From positions 310,001-374,000 of the forward strand of contig CALSRC010000001.1 in the NCBI GenBank assembly GCA_943788645.1: a stretch of DNA of 64,000 bases, read 5' to 3'. Origin of the DNA: UA16 sp002292325 (lineage in GTDB: Bacteria; Bacteroidota; Bacteroidia; Flavobacteriales_D; Sanyastnellaceae). The notes under the pieces are model-generated. The model was not told the origin of the DNA. It did not search any database and saw nothing but the letters and a program-made list of their open reading frames with translations. This document shows positions 46,701 through 54,339 of the stretch, piece by piece (the first letter of the stretch is position 1; each line of letters starts with the position of its first letter). A program made the position numbers and the translations under genes.

Positions 46701-47695
46701 CTGACATCGACGGTTCATTGAACGTACAAGACATGGCTACATTCCAGAAGAACGTTCAGATCGACGACAGCTTGAACGTTACCAACGATGCTCATATCGG
46801 TGGCAACTTCCAGGTTGACGATAACTCTGATCTCGACGGCACGTTGGACGTTGACGGCGACACTGAATTGGATACGACGAACATCGACGGTTCATTGACT
46901 GTGCGTGACTTCGCTGACTTCAATGACAGCTTGGACGTTGAGATGAGCGTGAACATCCAAGACAACTTGGACGTGAACGATTCACTCAACTTGAACACTG
47001 CGAACAACGAAGGTCGTGTCTTCACGATGTACGACTCTCAAGGTGGACTCGGTGTAACCATCGAAACGACCAACACGTCAGGATCAACTTCTGCTACTAC
47101 GTTGACTACGCACCGCTTGGTTGTTCAAGACGATGCGGTCTACAACGGTGACATGAACGTAAACGGTGCATTGGCTGTAACGAGCAACATCACTTCTGCT
47201 GCTGCTCCTTCTTCACCAAACCATATGACGAACAAGCAGTACGTTGACGATGCAATCGCCGCTGCAATCACGCCTCCACAGGTGTTTGACTACGATGTTA
47301 CCAACTCTACTTCTGGTGACACGGTATTCTATATCAACGGCGACCTCTTGTTGTACGCTACGGAGGAAGATGGTTTCGACAACTACACCATCACGGTGTA
47401 CGGTACCGACCTCGACGAAGTAACGGGTGCTGATTTGCGTTCTCGTGGAAACAGCCACGACTTGACGGATACAGATAACGCCTGGACTCCAGCTGGAGAT
47501 GGCCTAACTTCTACTTTCAAGATTGGCTATACCGACATCAAGGCGTTGGCCGGTGATCAAGAAAACGGATACGTTTCTTGCTCATTGACCATCACGAACG
47601 CGACAGCTACTTACAATAGCGGCTTGACCATCCGATTCTACCTGGATAGTTCGAACGTGGCCGCTTCTGGAGCGACCTTTACTGATCCTGATTAA
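40726..47695 (+). CDS. Giant secreted repeat protein (adhesin or fibre-like), N-terminus frameshifted
   Basis: This is the largest gene in the window, about 2322 residues once repaired. A continuous frame runs only from about 40930. The GTG at 41000 is an internal valine in RPGAVDWS. Upstream, three indels (extra A at 40771-40772, lost C at 40838-40840, extra T at 40927) hide a signal peptide, MRTLFLSLLCLFGAL up to QAQ, and the domain start DPGIAYQAVARDADGDPLAD. The span is one base over a multiple of three, as these predict. After this N-terminal sandwich domain come a seven-residue repeat block (TNAGDIS type), a coiled-coil block (EGRMTTAEGDIDDAEQDIDD), an Asp-rich DLDVDG block and a C-terminal domain starting NKQYVDDAIAAAI, recalling phage tail fibres. 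It probably forms a long surface fibre. The ligand is unknown, and no type IX sorting tail was recognised. Confidence 0.85.
41820..42690 (+). repeat. 21-bp (seven-residue) coding repeats, TNAGDIS type
   Basis: Units of seven residues such as TNAGDIA, TNAGDIS, TNASGVS and TNAGAIS recur in two arrays, about 41820-42280 and 42490-42690. The period is exactly 21 bases, and the reading frame is never broken. Small residues alternate with Asn and Ile or Val, which fits a trimeric coiled coil or a beta-helical stalk. Confidence 0.8.
43612..44360 (+). repeat. Coiled-coil coding repeats of the giant protein
   Basis: The block ASNDGDITALEGRMTTAEGD and IDDAEQDIDDLEGRMDATET occurs three to four times with small changes in length. 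One copy has IDDAEQD duplicated. The hydrophobic and acidic spacing predicts long coiled coils. Confidence 0.75.
45164..45991 (+). repeat. Six tandem 138-bp repeats in the giant protein gene
   Basis: Units start at 45164, 45302, 45440, 45578, 45716 and 45854. Each codes 46 residues, starting DLDVDGVSNLDVTDIDGTLD. By eye, units 2 to 6 are identical, and unit 1 differs only near its start (GACCTG for GATTTG). Such identity shows recent expansion, so copy number may vary between cells or be miscounted by assembly. Confidence 0.9.
46001..46815 (+). repeat. 336-bp repeats in the giant protein gene
   Basis: A longer unit of 112 residues starts at 46001 and 46337, with a partial third copy from 46673. 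The unit contains NVQDMATFQKNVQ, NVTNDAHIGGNFQVD and DADLNADLDVDGV. Copies differ at a few bases, for example Asn or Asp in NVQINDS and NVQIDDS. Confidence 0.85.
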
Positions 47696-47723
47696 TTAAA
47701 TTAACCCCCATAACGAGCACATT

Positions 47724-48164
47724 ATGAAAAAGCTCTTTTACATCTTGTTCCTGCTCGGGGGTCTCTCGATGATCTCCCAGGACGCAACGGCTCAAATTAC
47801 TGTTGAGCGCCAAGCGATTACCTCGGGTTACCACACGGGAGCAGTTGACGCAATTGGAGACGTCCTTGGCGAAATCGATGGAAGCATCGGCCAAGTGTTC
47901 ACCACAACGGTTGGAGATGGCAACATCTTCTTAACCCAAGGCTTCCAACAGATGGCATTCCGCGAATGCCCTGGGGATGTCACTGGTGACGACGCGGTTG
48001 GAACGAACGACCTCCTCGCGATCTTGAGCCTCTACGGGGCTCAAGATCCGGAGGCCATCGCAAACTCCGAGAACGGAGGAGCGGAGGACCTCAATGGGGA
48101 TGGTATCGTCGGTACGGCTGATCTTTTGATCCTCCTCGCCTACTACGGTGAATTGTGTAACTAA
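47724..48164 (+). CDS. Small secreted protein with two dockerin-like motifs
   Basis: This exported protein of 146 residues has a signal peptide, MKKLFYILFLLGGLSMISQD to ATAQ. The middle (VERQAITSGYHTGAVDAIGD and GQVFTTTVGDGNIFLTQGFQ) looks like a beta domain found before sorting or anchoring regions in Bacteroidota. The end has two calcium-loop/helix motifs, GDVTGDDAVGTNDLLAILSL and EDLNGDGIVGTADLLILLAY, each followed by aromatic-Gly, as in the metalloprotease at 15839. It begins 28 bases after the giant protein gene and ends at a strong terminator, so the two are very likely one operon. It may help export, anchor or cap the fibre; this is inference. Confidence 0.82.
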   Translation: MKKLFYILFLLGGLSMISQDATAQITVERQAITSGYHTGAVDAIGDVLGEIDGSIGQVFTTTVGDGNIFLTQGFQQMAFRECPGDVTGDDAVGTNDLLAILSLYGAQDPEAIANSENGGAEDLNGDGIVGTADLLILLAYYGELCN

Positions 48165-48190
48165 ACACCCAGAGCGAACTTAATCGGAAA

Positions 48191-48218
48191 GGGCTCCCCA
48201 AAATGGGGGGCCCTTTTT
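48191..48218 (+). terminator. Rho-independent terminator after the repeat-protein operon
   Basis: A nine-pair GC-rich stem (48191-48199 with 48205-48213, one T-G pair) closes a five-base loop and is followed by five T residues. It lies 26 bases after the stop of the small secreted protein. Confidence 0.85.
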
Positions 48219-48253
48219 CTATGCACCAAAAAACTGAAGAACCTATAAATGGA

Positions 48254-50063
48254 TTACTCCGCTACTTCCTCTCCTCGAAGAGCGCGAAAGCGCCGCCGAG
48301 CTTCGATGACATGCAAGCTTCCGGGATAATCAAAAAGTAATTGCTCATATAGTTCGGCTGCGGTAACGACGTCTCCTTGAATGTCTTCTCGAAGCACGGC
48401 CAACTGAAAAAGGGCATCATCTGCGAGGATGTCATCGAAATGCAAGTCGATGATTTCTTGAAGGAACACAGAAGCCGTATCGATGTCGCCTCGTTGCATG
48501 GCCATGTGCGCATGTTCCATCAAAATTTCATCGGTCAATGCGTGACCGGGCCAAATGGCCACGATTGAATCGAGCTTGGATTGAGCTTCGGCGTATCGGA
48601 ATTGGGTGCTCAGTAAATCGGCCTGTGCAAATAACCACATGGGCTCGACAATCGTATCGAGGGCATAATTGTCAGTAATAAGCAAAGACAAGTCGATGGC
48701 ATCGTTCGAGATGAGTTTCGATGTGGAGGCCTTCAACGCATCCAATTGTGATTGTGCCCAATCGAAGTCTCCCGTGTAGTAGCTGATCCGGGCATTTCTA
48801 AATTTCGCTTCGTGCCCGAGTAGATCGTCTTTGTAGTCCAACTCGACTTGGGAAAAAAGCAAGGATGCATCCCATATGTTGTCCTGAAATACGAGTATGT
48901 CCCCGAGCTCTAATTTACAAACGGCCGCTGTGCGCTCATAGAGGCCTGAAATGGTCAAGATATCATTGAGAAGAGCAACGGCCTCCTCCGGTTCTTGCAA
49001 GTAGAAAGCGCGCACGTGGGCGAGGTCTTGAGCGATTTTGGCTGTCTCAGCTTTGAGCCCCAGTTCTTGCAGCGATTGCTCAAACTCCAGGGCTAAGATG
49101 GACAAGGCCTCCCTGTCGGGTGGTGTAGCTGCGAGCAAGGGCTGCAAACGCATATTCAATGATTGTGCTCGAGCGGTGAAATAATAGGGGTTATCAGGCC
49201 CTTTCGAAGCGAGATAATTATAGCATTTCACGGCTGTATCGTAGTCATCATTCCGTACCGCGGTTTGGGCTAATTCAATGATACGTTCTCCCGTTTCGCG
49301 GAGACGCAGATCCAAAGATTTTGCATGAACGAATGCATTGGCAAAATCATTGACTTGATTGAAATACCACACCAACATTTGCGGCAATGCGAGGTCTTCC
49401 GGAAATTCCCTTGCTGCCCCGAAGCAGCTTGCCCCTTAAGAGCTCTCCCAATTCGGGGTTGTCTTGAATTCGAAGATTGCGGTTGAAGCTGTTCTGGACA
49501 TTGCGGAAGTAAGTCGGTTTGGAAAGCATCAACCGAATGGATGCGTCGATCATTCCTTCGTAGTTGCCGCGACGCCCTTCCAAATCTGCCAATTGATAAT
49601 CCAAATCTGCAACACCCAAGTCGCGCGCCTTGGAGTAAACCTCTGAGGCGCGATCAAGCTCATTTAATTTTATGAATGCATTGGCCAATGCGATTGCGCT
49701 GTTGCGGCTGGGTTCTAGTCGATTCAAAGCTTCATCAAAAGCATCCTTGGCTTCCAAAGGCATTTCGAAATGCACATAGAGTTGCCCAAGCTCGACGTAA
49801 GCTGTTGCACGCGTATTGCGATTGCGCATTCGGCTTTTGACCAATTTTTCTGCGGCGTCAAAGTCATTCAGCGCGAGCAAGGTCTCATAGTAAATGTCGA
49901 AGACTTTTTTGGATTTGGTGCGCTTCCAAATTTGGTCCAGGTACAACTTGGCTTGAGCGAAAGAGCCTTCGTTGTAATAGAATTCAGCCAATTCCAGGTC
50001 CGATTGTCCCCAGCTCCAGCTCGCTGCCGATACCGCCAAGGCCAAAACCCATGCTTTTTTCAT
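48254..50063 (-). CDS. Secreted tetratricopeptide-repeat protein, frameshifted in this sequence
   Basis: Two frames form one exported TPR protein of about 602 residues. The signal peptide is MKKAWVLALAVSAASWSWGQ. TPR-like helical pairs run through the whole protein, for example AEFYYNEGSFAQAKLYLDQI and YVELGQLYVHFEMPLEAKDA, and at the end AELYEQLLFDYPGSLHVIEA. The frame changes at the CCC run 49408-49410. Removing one base gives GSKEFPEDLALPQMLVWYFN. The span is one base over a multiple of three, as expected. TPR arrays mediate protein-protein contact; the partner is not evident. The start overlaps the upstream lipoprotein gene by four bases. Confidence 0.85.
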
Positions 50064-50701
50064 TCGATATCGACGTTGGGTTCGCTGTTTAAGATGGCCT
50101 TTGCTAGGCGACTGCGCAGAACGGTTTGCAGGCTGTCACTGCGCGATGCAATGGATGTTCGGATGCGAATACCTCGGATAGCGAGGTCTTGGGTTTCTTG
50201 CAATGCTCGCATTAAATCCCGCGCGATTTGAATTTCAATCCCCGTTTCTTTGGCAATGTAACCAGAGTCGATCGGAGCTCCCGTCGCGTCTTGCGTTGCT
50301 CCTGAGGCTAATGCATTGGCTAAATTGGATAGTTGACTTACTGCGCGTTCGGAGCTTTTAGGCAGCGAGCTTCTTCGCTGCGCTTGGTCTTTCAATAACC
50401 GACGTGCTCGGCTTACTTCCGAAATAATTTGGGCTTCTTCCTTGCTGACCTCAATTTGTTTCTCTTCGAGTAGCAGTCGAAATTCTCTGAGTTGAGCATC
50501 CGACCATATAAATGCTTCGGTTGCTTCAGCCTCGGTTGGGGCTTGAAGACAATTGAGTTCCATTCGAATGGAGTCGGACAATGCGCGCAATTGCACAACG
50601 GTCGAGTTGTCGTGACTTCTGCAACCGGTCAGGCTCATTGCTGCCAGCGTCCAAGCCAACAGGATGACGAAGGCTGATGGGTAAGGTTGGGGATGCTTCA
50701 A
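50060..50701 (-). CDS. Predicted lipoprotein of unknown function
   Basis: The N-terminus has a hydrophobic stretch ending in the lipobox LTGC (ILLAWTLAAMSLTGC), so the mature protein is probably lipid-anchored at Cys27. The remainder is alpha-helical and rich in Glu, Gln, Arg and Ser, with likely coiled coil around residues 65-115. No known domain was recognised. It overlaps serS upstream and the TPR gene downstream by four bases each, so the three are translated together. The lipoprotein and the TPR protein may form one envelope complex; this is inference. Confidence 0.8.
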   Translation of the reverse strand: MKHPQPYPSAFVILLAWTLAAMSLTGCRSHDNSTVVQLRALSDSIRMELNCLQAPTEAEATEAFIWSDAQLREFRLLLEEKQIEVSKEEAQIISEVSRARRLLKDQAQRRSSLPKSSERAVSQLSNLANALASGATQDATGAPIDSGYIAKETGIEIQIARDLMRALQETQDLAIRGIRIRTSIASRSDSLQTVLRSRLAKAILNSEPNVDIE

Positions 50702-51979
50702 ACGGGATAGTCAATTCGTTCGAACCCACAATACGGCACCAGGGCTTTTGGGATTTGGATTCCCGTTTCGTCTTGGTGGTTTTCCAGCAATGCCGCAACG
50801 ATGCGGGGAAGGGCCAATGCTGATCCATTGAGCGTGTGTACCCAATGGGACTTCCCCTCAGCGCCTTTGTATCGGCATTTAAGCCGATGGGCTTGGTATG
50901 TTTCAAAATTGGAAACAGAGCTGACTTCCAACCACCGTTCTTGGGCGGCACTCCAGACTTCAAAGTCGTAGGTCATTGCTGCCGTGAATCCCATATCACC
51001 TCCGCACAATCGAAGAATGCGGTAGGGCAATTCCAATGCTTCCAACAGTCCTTTGATATGGTCGACCATGTCATTTAGGGTATCGTAGGATGCTTCAGGA
51101 CGGGAAAGCTGAACGACCTCAACTTTGTCAAAATTGGTGCAGGCGATTCAGTCCTCGTACATCCTTTCCGTAAGATCCAGCTTCTCGTCGGAAGCACGGA
51201 GTATATCCGCACAATTTGATTGGAAGGTCGGCCTCTTTCACGATGACATCCCGGTATATGTTCGTCAGCGGGACCTCTGCGGTGGGGATCATGTACAACT
51301 CATCCTCGGGCATGTGATACATCTGCCCTTCTTTATCGGGCAATTGCCCCGTTCCAAATCCGCTGTCCGCATTGATCATATGCGGTGGGATGAATTCTTC
51401 ATAGCCTCCTTCGTCTGCACGTTCTAAGAAGAACCGAATCAGTCCTCGCTGCAGTTTGGCGCCTTTTCCTCGATAAAAAGGAAATCCTGCTCCCGTCACT
51501 TTTGCGCCAAGTTCAAAATCGATTAACCGACATTCCTCGGCGATTTCCCAATGTGGCTTCTGATGCCGTTCAAGCGTTTTGGCGTCGCCCGAGCGAAAGG
51601 TTTCGACGTTGTCTTCAGCATTGCGTCCTGCAGTGACAGATGCATGAGGGGCATTTGGAATATGGCAGAGCGCATTATGGATTTGGTCTTCCAATGCCTG
51701 CATGTGCTCTTTGAGTTCTGCAGACTGGATTTTGAAGGCGGCAGTTTTGGCCTTTACGGCTTCGGCTTCGTCTTTTTTCCCTTCGCGCATCAAGCCGCCA
51801 ATCTCCCTGCTTAGTGCATTGCTTTGCGCCAACGTCTCGTCAAGGGTAGCTTGCGTCTTTCGACGATCGCTGTCCCATTCTAGGATTTCTTCAATGGCAT
51901 CGCTGGCCTCAAAATGGCGTTTTTGCAATGCCGCAATGATGCGGTCCTTGTCGTCGCGGAGGGATTGGATGGTTAGCAT
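50698..51979 (-). CDS. serS: Seryl-tRNA synthetase, frameshifted in this sequence
   Basis: This class II synthetase charges tRNA-Ser. The N-terminal long helical hairpin that grips the tRNA variable arm spans residues about 25-105. The catalytic core has YMIPTAEVPLTNIYRD and the motif 2 segment CFRREAGSYGKDVRGLNRLH. Motif 3 lies near the end as LNGSALALPRIVAALLENHQ. The frame breaks at the AAAA run 51130-51133. Removing one base joins NRLHQFDKVEVVQL. The span of 1282 bases is one over a multiple of three, giving 426 residues. I start at the ATG at 51979 (MLTIQSLRDDKDRI); the frame is open 26 codons further upstream. Confidence 0.94.
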
Positions 51980-52009
51980 GGGAGCGATTCGCTGCAGTTG
52001 GATTGCACG

Positions 52010-52054
52010 TTGGTAAAAATAAGAAACTCCCGGACCCTGAAAAGGGCCGGGAGT
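52010..52054 (-). terminator. Rho-independent terminator after rpmA
   Basis: An eight-pair perfect stem (52026-52033 with 52047-52054) holds an inner CCCT/AGGG stem. On the minus strand it is followed by a T-rich tail, TTTCTTATTTTT. It ends the rplU-rpmA transcript before serS. Confidence 0.8.
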
Positions 52055-52102
52055 CATAAAATTTCAAGTCAGCGGGCGTGTATAACCCGCAGTAGATTTC
52101 GC

Positions 52103-52367
52103 TTAGGCTTCGCCCATTGGGACGACGGAGGACGAAGGAGCGGTTATTCGCTTTTTTGCGAAATTCAACGACTCCATCAGTCAACGCGAAAAGCGTGTGG
52201 TCCTTGCCCATGCCGACGTTTTCACCGGGATGATGCTGGGTGCCGCGCTGACGAACTATGATGTTGCCAGCGATACAGCCTTGTCCGCCAAAGATTTTGA
52301 CGCCGAGCCGTTTACTTTCTGATTCGCGACCGTTTTTGGAACTACCTACACCTTTTTTATGTGCCAT
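52103..52367 (-). CDS. rpmA: Ribosomal protein L27 (bL27), frameshifted near the 3' end
   Basis: L27 lies close to the peptidyl-transferase centre of the large subunit. MAHKKGVGSSKNGRESESKR and GGQGCIAGNIIVRQRGTQHH are intact. After NNRSFV the given frame runs on for 65 unrelated residues. Removing one base near 52127-52133 restores SVVPMGEA and a stop at 52103, giving 87 residues, the normal size. The span, 265 bases, is one over a multiple of three. The protein starts directly AHKKG, without the cleaved N-terminal extension seen in Firmicutes. The ATG overlaps the rplU stop by one base (TAATG). Confidence 0.93.
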
Positions 52368-52803
52368 TACTTCTCGGTTTTATCGGTTTTCTTGGCCGCG
52401 GGCTTCTTCGCTGCGGGCTTTTTCGCTGCGGGCTTTTTCGCTTCAGCTTTGGGCGCCTCAGCAACTTTTTCAGTTGCTTTCTTGGAGCCGCTGGTTTTGA
52501 TACCGGTTATTTTGATTTCCGTCAATGAAGCGCGAAAACCGTTCAACTTTTGGTATCCTTTCCGGCGCTTCTTTTTGAAGACCAGAACCTTGTCGCCTTT
52601 AAGGTGGCGTTCAACCTGAGCAGACACTTGCGCGCCGCTTACCGCTGGGGCGCCAACTTGAACGTCTTTGCCGTTGTCGATGAGGAAAACCCGGTCAAAA
52701 TTGACCTTTTTGCCTTCTTCAGCGTCCAATCGGTTGACGAAAACCAGTTGGTCTTTTTTCTACCTTGTACTGGTGCCCCTGCGATCTCTACGATTGCATA
52801 CAT
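52367..52803 (-). CDS. rplU: Ribosomal protein L21 (bL21) with Lys/Ala-rich tail, frameshifted twice near the 5' end
   Basis: L21 binds 23S rRNA in the large subunit. The true start is the ATG at 52803 (MYAIVEIAG). Extra bases in the runs at 52776-52779 and 52754-52759 hide HQYKVEKDQLVFVNRLDAEE. The 437-base span is two over a multiple of three, as predicted, giving 144 residues. The core ends near GIKTSG at about residue 106. A tail of nearly 40 residues follows, made of AEAPKAEA and three AKKPA repeats, resembling histone H1-like tails. Such tails on L21 are longer than the E. coli form (103 residues). It is co-transcribed with rpmA. Confidence 0.92.
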
Positions 52804-52835
52804 GATTCAATAATTAATTCCCAAAAGAGGGGGTG

Positions 52836-52866
52836 CAAAGGTAGGGTATACTTTTCAACTTTTCAA
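52836..52866 (-). promoter_or_regulatory. Promoter of rplU-rpmA
   Basis: On the minus strand, TTG (52866-52864) and a perfect -7 box TACCTTTG (52843-52836) are 20 bases apart, the same spacing as at the sdh operon. The rplU ATG is 32 bases downstream. The -33 element lies inside the 3' end of the EamA gene. Confidence 0.6.
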
Positions 52867-53826
52867 CACCTGGGGTGCGGTTGGTTTTCTCCCTCGGTTG
52901 GTGACCCATACGCCCAGTATGATGCAAGTGCCGGCGAGGAGGTGTTGATAGGTCAAAATTTCTCCATCCCACCAGCCCCACAATGCCGCAAAAATGGGGA
53001 TGATGTATGTCACGGAGGCGGCGACTACAGCATTGGTCCAAGCGATGAGCTGGTTGAAAAGCACGAGTGCTCCTGCGGTTCCAACTGCAGCTAAGATACC
53101 TACGGCGAAAAGCCCCCTAAGTCCATCAGGGTGGTGCGCGATGAGTTGGGGAATTTCTCCTGTCATCACAATGCCAAAAGCGGGGACTCCTACCAATCCC
53201 AAAGAGCAAGCAGCGATAACCCGTGAAGGGAGGCCTTGGAGTTTTTCTCGCGTGATGTTTACGCTAATCCCATAACAAATGGTTGCCGCTACCAGCATCA
53301 TGGCCGGTTTCCAGACTTGTGTCATGCCTGATTGGGAAGTCACTGCTGGCGCATCAGAGCCCAAGGATTGCGCCAAAATCAGCCAGACGGTGCCGATGAG
53401 TCCAATACCAATTCCTACGACTTGCCTTTTTTGTAAGGATACAGTGAAGAAAGCAACACCGATAATCAATGTCCAGAGGGGGCTCAAAGCGTTGAGCATA
53501 CCTGCCATTGCACTGGGCAAATGGACCTGTGCCTTGGCAAACAGCAGGGCCGGAATGAAACTGCCTATGATACCGACGGTTGCAATCCACTTCCAGTGAT
53601 CGCGCGGAAGCTTGCGCAAATGGAGCAGGGAAACGGGAAGAAGGGTTGCTCCTGCAATGGAAATCCGGAGAGCGGCTAATTGGAACGGAGGAAACAAAGC
53701 CGAGCCGTCCCGAGCGAATAGCCCGAACTTCATTAAGATGAAACTGCTGCCCCATACAAACCCCAAGAGAAATAAGACCAGCACGGGTGCCCAGCGGCTT
53801 GGTGCTTGAGAGGTAAATGTGGACAT
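52855..53826 (-). CDS. EamA/DMT-family membrane transporter
   Basis: This protein of the drug/metabolite transporter superfamily has 323 residues and about ten hydrophobic helices in two repeated EamA halves. The first half starts VLVLFLLGFVWGSSFILMKF, and the second includes MMLVAATICYGISVNITREK. LNALSPLWTLIIGVAFFTV and ASVTYIIPIFAALWGWWDGE are the conserved half-repeat ends. Members export amino acids or metabolites; the substrate is not predictable. It lies just upstream of rplU on the same strand, but rplU has its own promoter. Confidence 0.9.
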   Translation of the reverse strand: MSTFTSQAPSRWAPVLVLFLLGFVWGSSFILMKFGLFARDGSALFPPFQLAALRISIAGATLLPVSLLHLRKLPRDHWKWIATVGIIGSFIPALLFAKAQVHLPSAMAGMLNALSPLWTLIIGVAFFTVSLQKRQVVGIGIGLIGTVWLILAQSLGSDAPAVTSQSGMTQVWKPAMMLVAATICYGISVNITREKLQGLPSRVIAACSLGLVGVPAFGIVMTGEIPQLIAHHPDGLRGLFAVGILAAVGTAGALVLFNQLIAWTNAVVAASVTYIIPIFAALWGWWDGEILTYQHLLAGTCIILGVWVTNRGRKPTAPQVLKS

Positions 53827-53897
53827 GCTCCGGAAATAATCGAGTGAAAGTAACTCCGAATTAGAATAAGTTGTATTTCGCAGGAGAAGTTCATCGG

Positions 53898-53905
53898 TAT
53901 ATTTG
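53898..53905 (+). promoter_or_regulatory. -7 promoter box of the HMA lipoprotein gene
   Basis: TATATTTG is a perfect TAnnTTTG, and four bases (CAAC) separate it from the ATG at 53910. TTG at 53871-53873 is a possible -33 element, 24 bases upstream. Confidence 0.6.
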
Positions 53906-53909
53906 CAAC

Positions 53910-54317
53910 ATGCGTCAAACTGCCAAAGTCACGAGAATAGGGTCTTTTTTCCTTCTTTTATCGTCTGGTTTCTTGCTATCTGGATGTGCCACAGAGACTG
54001 AATATAAAGTGAGCGAAGGCTTCGAAGCAGGTTTGGTAGCAACCTCGACTGCTAAACTTGAAATTTCAGGAATGATGTGTGCTCACGCTTGTGGGGGCAA
54101 AATCAAAAAGGAGTTGCTTGAAATTCCCGGCGTGGCGAATGCTGCCATTGATTTTGAATCGGGCCGTGAACTGAATGCTGCTGAAGTGGAATACGACCCC
54201 GAACAAGTCACCCCAGACGAACTTGCCTCCAAGGTGTCAGACATCGCTGATGGAGCACTTTATAGCGTATCCTCCGTGCAAGTCACGCATTTTGCAAAAG
54301 AAGCTTCCCTTCCATAA
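53910..54317 (+). CDS. HMA-domain lipoprotein
   Basis: This is a small lipid-anchored metal-binding protein of 135 residues. The lipobox is LSGC in SSGFLLSGCATE, so the protein is exported and acylated. The HMA domain has MMCAHAC in the metal loop; the CxxxC spacing differs from the usual CxxC of Cu(I) chaperones. GGKIKKELLEIPGVANAAID is the conserved first helix. The start at 53910 is set by the promoter box four bases before it; an ATG at 53871 in the same frame is upstream of that box. The haem A synthase gene follows on the same strand, so a role in supplying copper to cytochrome oxidase is plausible but inferred. Confidence 0.82.
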   Translation: MRQTAKVTRIGSFFLLLSSGFLLSGCATETEYKVSEGFEAGLVATSTAKLEISGMMCAHACGGKIKKELLEIPGVANAAIDFESGRELNAAEVEYDPEQVTPDELASKVSDIADGALYSVSSVQVTHFAKEASLP

Positions 54318-54339
54318 CCGGCTTAAGGATTTCAGGCGA

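Noticed and set aside
51128..51140. Programmed ribosomal frameshift in serS, or in aspS, mfd and rplU
   Set aside because: Breaks are of both signs, lie mostly in plain homopolymers, lack a slippery-site-plus-structure layout, and hit many unrelated genes. Sequencing error is simpler.
51909..52102. 65-residue C-terminal extension of L27
   Set aside because: It is a frameshift artefact. Removing one base near 52130 gives the normal L27 end and a stop at 52103.
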